A DNA stretch of 64,000 nt from Neocallimastix lanati (nom. inval.) (lineage: Eukaryota > Neocallimastigomycota > Neocallimastigomycetes > Neocallimastigales > Neocallimastigaceae), in the NCBI GenBank assembly GCA_016946835.1, contig JACVTC010000125.1, positions 272,001-336,000 on the forward strand, in the 5' to 3' direction. The number at the start of each line of letters is the position of its first letter. Position 1 is the stretch's first letter. Below, in pieces: positions 46,568 through 58,603 of the stretch. The notes under the pieces are model-generated. The model ran no database searches. It had not been told where the DNA came from and worked only from the letters and a program-made list of their open reading frames with translations. A program made the translations under genes and the position numbers.

Positions 46568-47528
46568 TGTAAGAAACTCTAATAAAAAGAAATTTTTTTA
46601 TAAGAGTTTATTTTTTATATTGATTGAGTTTTATTATTAAAAAAAAATAAAGAAAAATACTTATATTTAAATAGACGAAAATTAGAAAAAGTAGAAGACT
46701 CGTATATAAAAATAAGTTTTTAAAACACAAAATTTTATTAAAATAAATTTTAAACTTTAAATTTTAGGTTATTATTATTTTTAATATTTATCTTTATTAA
46801 TATTTTTAATAATAATAACTCTTGATTTCTGAAAAAACAGAAATCAATCGTTATTTTATACTTTTTTATTTATTAATTAATCTTATTTTATATTTATTTA
46901 TTATTATTATTTTTTTATCATGTGTCTGTTTAATTAATTAATTATTATTATTTTTTTTTTTTTTTTTTTCATATGTTTATTTAATTAATAATTATTTAAT
47001 ATAATATATTAATTATTTCTTAATTAAGCTATTGTTTGCTAGTCAGCTGTTTTATCTTCAGGAAAAGACTAGCAGAAAAACCTGTAGATTTTCTTAATTG
47101 TATTAAATTAGAACGAATTATTTCAAAGAAATTTATTATTTAATTTAATTTAATTATTATTTAATATTATTGTGAAAATAATTTTAGAATATTAAATATT
47201 AATTTTAATTTATTTATTATTTAATATTATTGTGGAAATTATTTAGAAGAATTTTAAATTTTAAACATAATTGTATTTGTGAAAATTCTATTATTATTTT
47301 TTAATATTTAATATTATTATACTTACGTATTTTAATTTTTTAATTAATAAAATTTATATTTAGATTAATTTGTAATTAATAAAATTTATATTTAGATTAA
47401 TTTGTAATTAATAAAATTTATATTTAGATTAATTTGTAATTAATAAAATTTATATTTAGATTAATTTGTAATTAATAAAATTTATATTTAGACTAAGAAA
47501 TATAGAAAATATTTCTATATTTCTTACA
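46568..47528 (-). mobile_element. Solo LTR E (element 4 family), inverted
   Basis: TGTAAGAAA...TTTCTTACA ends, with ctata on both sides (46563-46567, 47529-47533). Minus orientation is shown by the element-4-like order of TATA, the hairpin TTGATTTCTG/CAGAAATCAA (46822-46847) and the CTAGTC region. It contains a 32-bp tandem repeat of about 4.7 copies (47341-47491). Confidence 0.87.
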
Positions 47529-47529
47529 C

Positions 47530-48086
47530 TATAAAAGGTACGTTTATTATTAACTAAAATAACGAATAATAACTAAATCTAAAGGCTAAGATAACTTAAC
47601 ACCTCTCTATACGAGTTGTTAATAATAAACACTATATTAATTAATTCAATAACTATTACTTCTTAATTACACTAGAATATAGCGCAGCACTTTATAACTC
47701 TATTTGTTATCAGTTGCTGGGCTTACACTGCGTAATATATTTTATTTAATAATTATATTTTATTTATTAATATTAATATTTATAATAACAATTTACGTTA
47801 ATAGTAACGCTAGTGCGTTACAGTTACAAGTTCAATTATTATTTATACATGTCAATAATACTATGATTGGTAAATAATTTAATTTATCTTAGTTTACTAA
47901 TCACTAAATAAAATATATTTAAATAAGTATTTAACTATATAATTAATTATAAAATAATAAAATTTAATGTACGAAAATAACAAAAGATTTTATTTGATTA
48001 GCCGAAATTGCTAGCTGTTTAGAGATACGTTACGTAACCAAAGAACTATCATTGGATAGGCTTGAAGTTACCATGTATCTGTTACA
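47530..48086 (+). repeat. 557-bp repeat X, copy 1
   Basis: Direct repeat of 59373-59929, same length, with scattered substitutions. It ends GTATCTGTTACA. TG...CA-like ends (here TATAAAAGG, in copy 2 TGTAAAAGG) suggest an LTR or LTR part. The G+C-richer core (TAGCGCAGCAC ... GGGCTTACACTGCG) is well conserved. No matching target duplication was found. Confidence 0.7.
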
Positions 48087-48093
48087 CTAACTT

Positions 48094-48894
48094 TGTTACG
48101 GAACAAATAAAATAATTAAAATTATATATAATTATTAAAGATTAAAAATTATTAATATTAGTGGAATTAAATAATTAATATTAAAATATTAAAATAATTA
48201 TAAATTTAGTTATAATAAATTAGAAAATGTATTAATTATTTTTATTTAATATTGTAATACTTAATAATATTTTAATAGTTTATTATATTTTATTATTAAA
48301 TTTTTATTATTAAATTTTTATTATTAAATTTTTATTATTAAATTTTTATTAAATTTTTATTCTAATCCAATCAAATAACTATTCTAAATGTATAAAAAGA
48401 ACAAAGTAGTACAATACTTTAGTTCTCTCTCTTTTTCTTACAACTTTATTATTATATTATTCTTTTGATATTTTCGAGTTTAAATGATAAATTTAGATAG
48501 TTAAGTTAAAATAAAATTAGTTTAAATAATTAAATTTAAATAGTTTAAATAATAAATTAGTATAGTTTAAATAATAAAGTTAGAATAGATTAAATAATAA
48601 AAATAAAATAGTTTATTTTAAATAATGTTAGAATTAAAAATAATTTAAGTTTTGTATTAAGTGTTTAGAGGTTTTTAGTGTTTGGTTAATAGTTTTAATA
48701 ATTATAGTTGTTAGTTAAATTATTTATATTAGGTTAAATTAATTTTGAATAATTTATTTTAGTTTAAATTGTTTAGTATTTAGATTTTTAAATTAAATTA
48801 GAATAATAGATTAGAATAATAGAATAGAATTTAAAATTTTCTTTAATTATTAGAATATATTATTTTATGATAAAAATTCTTCAGTTCTGTACCA
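48094..48894 (+). mobile_element. Solo LTR A
   Basis: TGTTACGGAACAAAT...GTTCTGTACCA, with ends that are imperfect inverted repeats. Flanks actt/actg differ at one base. Contains short ATTAAATTTTT repeats near 48290-48360. Confidence 0.7.
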
Positions 48895-48901
48895 ACTGAA
48901 G

Positions 48902-49629
48902 TGTTACGGAACTAGCCAAAATACAATAAACTAATGATTTAAATTATACGATTCGAAATTATAATTAAATTTAATAACTTTATATGTTAATTAATTTAAA
49001 CTATTTTTATAATTTCATAATTTTATTTTTAATTTAAAATAATTATATAAATTATCAAATTAAATTGATTAATGACTAATTATTAAATAATTATTATTTT
49101 ATTAAATTGATTAATGACTAATTATTAAATAATTAATATTTTATTAAATTGATTAATGACTAATTATTAAATAATTATTATTTTATTAAATTGATTAATG
49201 ACTAATTATTAAATAATTATTATTTTATATTAATTAAATTGATTTATTGTTATATTTAATTATTATTTATATTAAAATGTTTTAAGAATTATATTATCGA
49301 AAATATTATCAATAATTTTATTGTTAAATTTATTAATTTTATCATTATTAATATTTTGTCATTAAAAATAATATTAATTATATTAATATTAATATTTTTA
49401 TTATTAAAATAACTTTTAAAAAATATTATTAAAATCACATGTAATAATTAATTCTAATAAGAATTAAAATAATTATAAAATTCATGTTGTAAAAAAAAAA
49501 AATATAAAAGAAAAAGAAAATACTTAATAAAAAATTTAAGAGTTAATAAAGATAAAAAAGAAAATTTAGTTATTAAGAATATATTATTTTTGAAAAATAA
49601 AAATTTAAATTATTAGAAATCCTGCAACA
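48902..49629 (+). mobile_element. Solo LTR B
   Basis: TGTTACGGAACTAGCC...AATCCTGCAACA with gaag on both sides (48898-48901, 49630-49633). Carries an internal tandem repeat of about four units with GATTAATGACTAATTATTAA (49060-49230). Confidence 0.8.
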
Positions 49630-49633
49630 GAAG

Positions 49634-51206
49634 TGGTAAAGAACGAACATATAATGGATTATTAATTAGAATTTCAACTTACTTTGTTAAAATTAAGATA
49701 TAAAATAGTTTTATGCTTAATAACGTTACTAGGTTAATATGTTGAATTATATATTAATAATCCAACAATAATTAATTAATAATAATATAAAAATAATATA
49801 AGATAAATAGTTAAGTTATTTAAACACTTAATATCTAAGAATATTTTAAATAATAATTTCTTTGAAGGATTTATGAAAATATTTATTTATTGAATTATTA
49901 GTATATAATTATTGTAAATACAATAACCTTACAAAGAACATAAAAGATAGATTTTTACATCTTTCTTTTATACTTTGTAAGTTTCATAATAATAGTTTTT
50001 AATTATAAGATATTAATAATATAGTAATATGAATATTAATAAAATATTAAGATAATAACAATATCGATATGTTTAAAATATTTAATATAACTAAATAAAT
50101 TTAATTTATAATTATATAATTAATTTGAATAATTAAAAATAGTAGTTAATATATATGATGTAAACATATATATAAACATAATATAAATAAATACATGTGA
50201 CGTCATATGTAGATAATTGAAATTATTAATATAAATCTTATTTACTAATATTCTCAGAATTATTAGGCCTAAGATAATTCTTTAAATATTAAATAAGAAT
50301 TTATATTAATTATTAATTATTTAGATATATATTATTTATAATTAAATAAATAATATTTTTTAACTATTGAAATGTAAATAACTGAAATTGAGATTTCAAT
50401 TCAGTTATAATTTCAACATACTTTAGAATCCATTATATTATTCTTTACTTAATATTACTTTACTATATTTTCTATACTAAAATATTTTCTAAATATATTT
50501 TTTTTTATATTTTTATTAAAAATTTCTAAAATATTATCAATAATTTTATATTTTTATTATTAATATCAATATCTATAATTTAACCTTAAATTTTATTATT
50601 TTATTAAAGTGTTTATTATCAATATTAATATTTTATTTTTATTTTCAAATATTTTATTATATTATTATATTGTATCAATATTAAACTTGTATTCTTTTTA
50701 GTATTTTATTTTATTTTTAAATTGATTATTTTATATTTTTATTCCCCACAAATAAAATCAAATCTTAATTGATTAATAATAAATATTAAATATATTATAG
50801 TTTTTAAATTTATTTTATATAAAATATAAGAATATTATATTAACATTCTTGATTAAAATAACTTTATTTTTCTGTAAAATCTTTTTAAATTTTGTTTGTT
50901 ACTTTTCGTATATATTAAATAATTTAGTTTTAGTATATGAAAAATAATATAAAATTATGTAAACAAAATTTATTAAAATAAAAATACTTATGAATTAGTT
51001 AATTTAAATTAATATAAAATTTTAATTAATTAGTAATAGTAAATATTTTTTTTTAAATATGATAATAAAATGTAGAAAGGCTTTACATATTTATTTTTTT
51101 TCAAAAAGTATAAATAAGTGAAGTTTTTCAATAATTAAAATGTAGACAGAAAAATATTAAAAATAAATAATTAAATAAAAATTCTAATAAAACCCGAACC
51201 ATAACA
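49634..51206 (+). mobile_element. Solo LTR C interrupted by a nested LTR
   Basis: TGGTAAAGAACG...CCATAACA with gaag on both sides (49630-49633, 51207-51210). Same family as LTR D. Split by the insertion at 49685-50418. Confidence 0.88.
49685..50418 (+). mobile_element. Solo LTR H nested in LTR C
   Basis: TGTTAAAATT...AATTTCAACA with the 5-bp duplication tactt (49680-49684, 50419-50423). Comparison with uninterrupted LTR D shows the host LTR sequence resuming exactly. Related to the LTR at 59989-60618. Confidence 0.88.
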
Positions 51207-54200
51207 GAAGATTTCGTTACAATACATTTGAAGTTGGTAGCGTAGTAGCAAGTTCAAATGGTTGTAAATCCTTACGACCATAAAGCAATTCAAAGCTAGA
51301 ATACTTCGTTACTGAATTTTTGGCAGTCCTTAAAGCCCAAAGAGCAGAAGGTAAAATTAAGTCCCAATTTTCTTCTTTAGCTCCAAGAAGTCTTAATAAC
51401 TTACCAATTTCTCTATTTCTGTTTTCAGTCAGACCATTAGATTCTGGATGATATGTTGTAATAAATCTGATATATACATCATATAAATCCAAAAATATTT
51501 TTGTAAAATCAGCAGAGAATTGAGTACCATTATCCGTAGTTATCACACTTGGAGTACCATGTCTAGCAAAAACTTTGGTTAAGAAATATACTACATCTTT
51601 TGCAGTTACAGTTGCGATGGGTTCTGCTCAAACCCATTTAGTGAAATAGTCTACAATTACTATAATATACTGATTATTACGTTCAGTAATAGGCAGAGGA
51701 CCTATTATATCTAATCCAAGATGCGTAAACGGCGCTTCCACTTGAGTCGCATATTTTTCTGTAGGGTCCGGTGTTTCGTTCTTTTTCTTTAACTGGCATG
51801 TTGTACATAATTTTAGAAATTTTCTTATATCATTCGTCATACCCTTCCAATAACTTGTCCTCTTCAGTCTCTCATATGTTTTCTCAAATCCTTCATGGCC
51901 TATTGAGTGTGCTTTAAGAATTAAATTAAATTTATCTTCTTCTTTTTCTATGATTTTTCTATATTGACCGTTATCAATAATATATTTTTCTCCATTTTCT
52001 TCAACAATATTTTCCTCTAAAACTTTTCCATAAATTTAGTTACATTTAATTTGGATTGTTCCTCTTCATTCTCCATATTCACCGTGGATATTTTATAATT
52101 AGAATTTTCATTAATTTTCTTTTGTTCTATATTATTAATGTATTCTAATATGTTATTCCTTTGTTGGTAAAGTTTATCTTTATAATCCTTTAATTCAGAA
52201 GAAGTAACATCATTGTATTTATTTTTATTAAATTCTAATATATAAGATTCTATATTATCCAGTTTATTATTCACATAATCTTGTACCATTTGTTTTAATC
52301 TATTCAACTGATTTATTTCTTTATTACATTTATTTACATTTATTTCAAATATATGTACTTTATGATTAATACGACTATATATTTTATCATTATCCTGTAA
52401 TATATTATTAATTATATTATTTAATTCATTTGGACATATATTAATAGTAGTATTTAGTATATTAACATGGTTGTCTCCAATCGAAAAATTTTCGAAGTTT
52501 CCATTTTTCTTTTTAGGAACCTGAAAATTTTCTATATACCCATAATTTTCCCTCATATTTTTATTTTTTGAAATTTTTGAAATTTTTGAAATTTTGTCTG
52601 AAAAATTTTTAATTTTTTTAATAGAAAAATTTTTTTCTTTGATCGCAATATTCTTATCCTTTCTTGAATCACAGTCCATCTTTTTCGATTCGTCTAATTC
52701 ATTGATCTCTTCTATTTTGCTTTTTATATCTATATTATCTTTTAGGTCTTGTTCTATATTTTTATTTTTATTTTCTTCCATTTGTCCTGGTTCAGTATTT
52801 ATTATTTTATTAGCTGTTTTGTTTATATCCTCATTTAGTCTTTTAATTCTGAATAGAGCATCAGCTAAAGAATTCTTTTTCCCTGGTTCATATAAAATTT
52901 TTATCTCTAACATACTTATTAATATGCACCATCTAATATGACGCAAATTATTGGGTTCTTTGTTTTTAAATAATCCCACCAGTGGTTTATGATCAGTGTA
53001 TAATAAAGTTTCATACATGTTTCCAGAAATATAAGGTTTAAATTTTTCAGCGCAATAATATACAGCAGTACCTTCTAGGTCTGTAGTGCTGTAGTTTCTC
53101 TCCGCCTTTGTTAGTGTCCTACTAACATAATGAATAGGATATTCCACTCCGTCATCTTCGTCCTTTTGTAATAGAACACCTCCAATTCCTTCAGCGCACG
53201 CATCAGTTCGTATTATAAATTGTTTACTGTAGTCCGGGAATCTTAATATCGGAGCATTGATTAAAGCAGATTTTAAAATATCAAAAGCAGACTGTTGTTC
53301 TTCCCTCCAAAAGAAAGAACAATTTTTTTTTAAAAGAATTGTTAATGGAGCAGCTAACTTAGAAAAATTCGAAATGAATTTTCTATAATAACCAACAGTA
53401 CCGAGGAAAGAACGAACTTCATTGATATTACTAGGGCGATTCCAATTTTTAACAGCCTCTACCTTACTCTCCTTTGTAGTTAAACCGTCTTTGGTAACCA
53501 TATGGCCCAAAACTTCTACTTTTTCTTTAAAGAAGTGACATTTACCTATATTAAGTTTAACTTTGTGTTTCCTGAAGATACTAAAAACTTGCTCAAGGTG
53601 AATTAAGTGTTCTTCTTTACTTTTGGAAAATATTAAAATATCATCAAGAAAAACGAATACAGACTTTCCTAATAGTTCTATAAGAATGGAATTCATTTCT
53701 CTTTGAAAAGTCGCTGGGGCTCCGGTGAGACCAAATGGCATGACTTTATATACGAAATTACCAAATTTTGTAGTGAAACCTGTAATATCGATGGAATCCT
53801 CAGCCATTAAAATTTGATGATATCCTGAGAATAAATCTAGAGTGGAGAAAATAATTGCACCAGCCAGACTATCGAATATTTCTTGGGACAGTTAAATCGT
53901 TAACTTTCCTGTAGTCACTACAAAGTCGCCATTTTCCGTTTTTCTTACGAGCTAGTACAATAGGTGAAGACCATGAAGATTTAGCAGGAGCAATTAAACC
54001 ATTTTCCCAAAGTTTGAGAATTTCTTCTTTAACAATATCTGATTTAAACTTATTTAATTTATAAAATTTACTTTTCACAGGTTTAGCTCCCTCCACTAGT
54101 TGTATATGATGAGGACCTAAATCTGAAGGTGTCAAATTTTCGGATGAAGTAGAAACTATATCTATATATGAATTTAATAGATTGACTATATCACTTTTAC

Positions 54201-54435
54201 AATCTTCGTCTAAAGATAAAAGAAATTGTGGTGAATTTATGTATTCTTTAGGGCTTAAAATATCATTTTTCTTTGAAGAATTTGATGTAGGAGTGAATTC
54301 ATCATTATCACTTAATTCTTCAAGTCTAAAAGTATTAATCAATTTTTCGTGTCTTTTGCATCTAAAAAAACATATAATTATATCATCATCTTGTTCTACA
54401 ATAAGAGGCGCAATAGTTTCAAAATTAGCTTTATC

Positions 54436-54475
54436 TATGAATTGACAAAGAGTTGCTACTCTTTGTCAATTCATA
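54436..54475. repeat. Perfect 18-bp inverted repeat with 4-nt loop in element 5 pol
   Basis: TATGAATTGACAAAGAGT-tgct-ACTCTTTGTCAATTCATA. One arm matches expected pol coding sequence (minus strand ...TLCQFID); the other arm is an extra inverted copy that breaks the frame after FIHPL. Confidence 0.85.
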
Positions 54476-54538
54476 AGGGGTGGATAAATAAAGAATTTGA
54501 AAATATAGTTTTCAGACCAATTAACAAATCAAAGTACA

Positions 54539-55051
54539 TGATAAAGTATGGTATATATCTTGTTTCCCATCTTTATCTAATATACTAAATAAAATTATTT
54601 ATAAGAAAATAATTAAATTCATTCAATAGAAATAAATTTATTTTATAACCTTTTATGTTATTAATTATTTATTATAAAAACTTATAATACTAATTCTTAA
54701 GGTAATTAGTAAACCTCTACTAAACTTATCTAATTTTACAGGCTAATTAGTAACCTTTAAACATTCTTTTTATTATTATCTAATTTTACTGGACAATTAG
54801 TAACATTTTGTTAAATAAATATTTTATATTCCTATTTATATTAGTTATCTAAATAAAAGTAATCTTTATAAACAATAATTTTTACTAAAGTATTTAACAT
54901 TTCTAAACAATTACATTTACAAGTTATTTTTATAATTTTATTAATATAAATTTTTTACTATTTAACTATTTAATAATTTTATACTTATAATCTATATAAC
55001 TTTAATATATTTATTTTAATTTATTATTATTTAAAGTTTCATTCTATATCA
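54539..55051 (+). mobile_element. Solo LTR nested in element 5 protease gene
   Basis: TGATAAAGTATGG...TTCTATATCA with taca on both sides (54535-54538, 55052-55055). The protease reading frame stops on entering it and resumes on the other side. Related to solo LTR 8. Confidence 0.88.
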
Positions 55052-56033
55052 TACATAATATCATGTTCTACCACACAAAAATTAGCGGTAAAAGAAAAAT
55101 TATTAATATGTAAAGTTAAACGAACAACTATTGCATCTGCCACAGTATTATCTCCTAAGGCTTCATAAATACGTCCACGACAGTAACCCACTTGTTCGTA
55201 TTGACCTGGAAGACTATTTAAATAAGAGGTAGATACTAGATTTAAATTACTACCAGAATCAATAAGAAGTCTACCTGAAGTATTATCAACCTTGCAACTG
55301 ACTAGTCCAATATCCTCATCTTTAATAATTCCATCCTTATTAGGTGTTTTATTGGCCTCCTCCGAAAAATCTATGGAACTCACTAACTTAACTTTATCTG
55401 CTCGAAGGCTTTTGGTTAAGTCACTACGTGCTTTAGGAACCAAATTTAAAAGTTGTCCCATATTAATGTTACATTTGGTATTCGCAATGTCCTCAATTAA
55501 GTTATATGATTTAATATTTAATTTTTGAACCATATTAATATGTTTTTCCACTCTAGTATTACCATGGGGAACATCAACAAACGTTACCTTTTTGCTTTGT
55601 GTAACCTTCTTTATATTTGTATTTAAATTTGAATCAGAAATCTTTTGATGGTCACCTGACATTTCATTTGATATAATTTCGGAGTTAGAATTTATTTTGT
55701 TTATTTCCATAATATTATCATTATTATTTTTAGCATTTGAAATGTTTATTGAAGGCGCGTTTTTATTATTATTTATAAACACTGAATTTTTATAGACACT
55801 ATCGGAACTTTTAATATAATTTTGATTATTATTTTTATTAATTTCTTTATGGTCTTTTACAGAATTCAAATTATTATTATCTATTTCCTTTAATAAGTTA
55901 GGAGAAGATGGTCTACTATTTAATTTTTTGTTTGAAATTTCTTCTTGATCTTCTAAGGGAAGTCTTTTTCTTTTGGTAGCGTCTACAACAAATGTTCGAG
56001 CGTTTTGATTAACGAGAGGTCGCGAACTCTCAT

Positions 56034-56843
56034 TTAAAAGTTTAAAGAATCCTTTTTATTTTGATCTAATTTTTCTACTAACTCTTTATATCTTAAATAT
56101 TCTTGTCTAATGAATTCAGGACATTCAGCTTTTAGATGTCCAGACTCCCCACAACAATAGCAAGCATTAACCTTAATTTTTGGTTTAGTCTCCAATGGAT
56201 TCGTAGAAAAATTTTTCGTTTTGTATTGACCATTAAAATTTTTTTGATTACTAGGGTTAGGATTAGATTTTCTTTTTACTTCCATTTTGTGTCTATTTTT
56301 AATAACAAAATATTCGTGTCTTTCTGCAATTTCCATGGCTTTTGGAATTTCCATTTTTCCAGCTAACCAAACACCTTTATACGCTTGATGTTTGTATTCA
56401 ATAGAGTTCAAGTAGTCTTTATAAGTAATAGCTAATTTTTCTGAAATGGATAATTTGTTATAAAGATCTAAATATTTTAAATTAAATTTCTTGAGATTAT
56501 CATCGACTGAAATTTTCATGTCTTTAAGCTGGTCAATGATATCTTCCGGCGATACGTCCATATTGTATGCTTTCAGAATATGTTCTTTCATTTGTTCTAA
56601 ACTTGGATAAGAAATTTCTGTGTCACTGACTCTGATAATATTGTCTGTGATACTCCTGAGACCTTTACCTTGCACAGTCATAGCACAGTATCTATAAAGC
56701 TCTTCACCTTCAGATATTTTATGCATATCTTTGAAGGCTTTCATTTGAATATACCACGTCTCGACGTCATGGTTTTCGTCATTGATGTGGATGATGTTTT
56801 GAAGCATGCTAGATAGCATGTTCATTTTTATAAATTCTTCCAT
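56034..56843 (-). CDS. gag: Element 5 Gag
   Basis: 269 residues from ATG 56843, uninterrupted. The helical capsid region (NIIHINDENHDVETWYIQMKA..., LKDMKISVDDNLKKFNLKYLDLYNKL) has the same layout as elements 1-3. A CCHC knuckle starts at C228 (CYCCGESGHLKAEC), followed by a charged tail. The stop TAA at 56034-56036 lies one codon after the T TTA AAC heptamer. The frame survived although pol did not. A run of T lies upstream in the leader. Confidence 0.92.
   Translation of the reverse strand: MEEFIKMNMLSSMLQNIIHINDENHDVETWYIQMKAFKDMHKISEGEELYRYCAMTVQGKGLRSITDNIIRVSDTEISYPSLEQMKEHILKAYNMDVSPEDIIDQLKDMKISVDDNLKKFNLKYLDLYNKLSISEKLAITYKDYLNSIEYKHQAYKGVWLAGKMEIPKAMEIAERHEYFVIKNRHKMEVKRKSNPNPSNQKNFNGQYKTKNFSTNPLETKPKIKVNACYCCGESGHLKAECPEFIRQEYLRYKELVEKLDQNKKDSLNF
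56040..56046 (-). promoter_or_regulatory. -1 ribosomal frameshift site, element 5
   Basis: T TTA AAC read on the minus strand in the gag frame, one codon before the stop. The -1 frame then stays open into pol. Confidence 0.75.
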
Positions 56844-56884
56844 TTTAACTTATAATTAATATTCTTAAACTTCAATTTCTTCAA

Positions 56885-56930
<46 letters not shown>

Positions 56931-57015
56931 ATCAAATTTTATCAATAACCAATTATTACTATAAAATCAAAAAAAATAATATTCTTTATTTTAATATATC
57001 CTTCCTCCTCAAAAA

Positions 57016-57033
57016 GAACCGATATCGCCACCA
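57016..57033 (-). other. Element 5 primer-binding site
   Basis: On the minus strand, TGGTGGCGATATCGGTTC, two nt after the LTR end. A third PBS type in this window. Confidence 0.72.
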
Positions 57034-57035
57034 AT

Positions 57036-58080
57036 TGATATAACTCGATTCTAATTTCCACTTTTTGGGAGAAGCGATTATATTCTTTTTAATATTTATT
57101 TTTATTTATTTAGTAATAATAATTAGTTAACAACTTAACAATTACATAATATAAAATAATTTACATTTATACTAATTTATAATAAAGTTTTCATATAATA
57201 AAATATAAAGTTTAATAAAATCTATATACATAATTAAATGTTATAAAATATTAGAAATAAAATAAAAGTTATTTAATATAATAAATTATTAATAATACAC
57301 AATGAATTTCATATTTTTATGTTATCATTAATTTCCTAAATTCTAATGATATTTTCACTAGCCACAATTATAATAATTTACCATTTTGCAATTAACATAA
57401 TTTTTAATATATTTATGTGTTTATAATAAATTAATTTTTATATTAATTAAAGTTTTTATTTATATTCTATATCAAATATTTGAAATAATTTCTTATTCAT
57501 ATATTATTCAATATTTATATATATATTATTCATTATAATATGAAATATATTAAATATATTAAATTAAATTGTTAATTTCTTCTAAATATATATAAGAATA
57601 TTATTATATATATAATTTAACTATTCATATTTATTTTTAAAGTTTATATTAAAAATACATAATACTTCTATATATTATAATATATAATATAATGAAATAG
57701 TTTTAGTTATTTTAATTATAATTAAATATATATAGTTGATATTATTTATTATATTCATATTTATTATATAATTATATTCTTATATATTTAACTTTATTAT
57801 TCTTATTTTCATTTTAAGAATTATATAGTTATATTTATTATATTTATTATTTTAATATATATTTATTATATATTATACTATACTCCGATATAATATATTT
57901 TAAATGTATATTTATTAATAATTAAATTATTATAAAGATTTCTAATAACTACTCTTCTTGATTGTAGTTTAGAGAAGACCCTTGGTTAATTGGGTTTTAT
58001 AAATTAAAATATATTAATAAAGGTTAATTAAATATAACGATACTATTAAAAATTAGTAGCACATAAAAGTCCGGCATATC
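57036..58080 (-). repeat. Element 5 5' LTR
   Basis: On the minus strand it runs TGATATGCCGG...GAGTTATATCA and is followed by the PBS. The outer boundary at 58080 is inferred from the TGATAT/ATATCA ends and from the abrupt start of an unrelated LTR fragment at 58081. Confidence 0.75.
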
Positions 58081-58516
58081 AATAATGTAAACACGTGATT
58101 GTCATATTAAATTAATTTCTACATATTATATTTTTATATTTTATTTATATTAAATATTTATATTATTATCTTATTTTATATTATCAATATCAAACTTATA
58201 TTAATACTATTACATATTCATATTAACAATTAATATTTTAATAATTAATTATTTTATATAAATACATGTTTAAATCTTTTGATTAATCCTTTGTAGGATT
58301 ATCGTAATTTAAATTATAGTAATACTTATATAAAATAATAATGTAATAAAATATTATTAAGATTAAATAAAATTTATATTTTAAATAAAAACTTAATTAT
58401 AAAATTTACTAATAATAATATGTTTTAAATAAGAGTAAAATTAAATTATTAATTAATTACTATAATTTGGCATCTTGACCTAATCGTTAAGACCAAATTA
58501 TCACAAAACTTTAACA
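58081..58516 (-). mobile_element. Truncated LTR fragment, inverted copy of 59989-60618 family
   Basis: Minus strand begins TGTTAAAGTTTTGTGATAAT and matches, with few differences, the first part of the LTR at 59989-60618 in inverted orientation. It is cut at 58081, where element 5 was inserted. Confidence 0.78.
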
Positions 58517-58603
58517 TTATTATGTATTAATATACTAAATACTTAATAATTAGAAATACATTATTTTTACATTATCATTATTTATTTTGTAACAATGTAC
58601 TAT

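Larger units (their letters stand above)
51217..56040 (-). pseudogene. pol: Element 5 Pol, multiply broken
   Basis: Following the frameshift site, the reading order leftward is: Asn/Lys-rich N-terminus; protease fragment with LLIDSGSNLNLV (55869-55039); nested LTR; RT fragment (54342-53869, GAKPVKSKFYKL, KKNGKWRLCSDYRKVNDL), ending at a small deletion near 53880; main RT-RNase H block (53807-52017) with VFLDDILIFSKS, RTDACAEGIGG, YTDHKPL and an Asn/Lys/Glu-rich coiled-coil-like linker; a frame change near 52017; and integrase with HHCC and DIIGPL (51840-51628), a TGA stop in place of an expected Glu codon after FTKWV (51628-51630), then TTDNGTQF and SNGLTENRNREI (51546-51217). The protease keeps canonical D-S-G. 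Not functional as it stands. Confidence 0.88.
51211..58080 (-). mobile_element. Element 5: degenerate Ty3/Gypsy element, minus strand
   Basis: The 5' LTR lies at 57036-58080, with gag and pol reading leftward. The 3' LTR and the C-terminal integrase are missing, cut at 51210 where the gaag LTR stack begins. pol is broken by an in-frame stop, deletions, a nested solo LTR (54539-55051) and a quasi-palindromic insertion (54436-54475). It is the most decayed gene-bearing element in the window. Confidence 0.88.

Noticed and set aside
47690-47745. tRNA-like sequence in repeat X (GCGCAGCAC...CACTGCG)
   Set aside because: Only a CGCAG/CTGCG pairing plus one short stem; no T arm or anticodon arm, and copy 2 breaks the outer stem.
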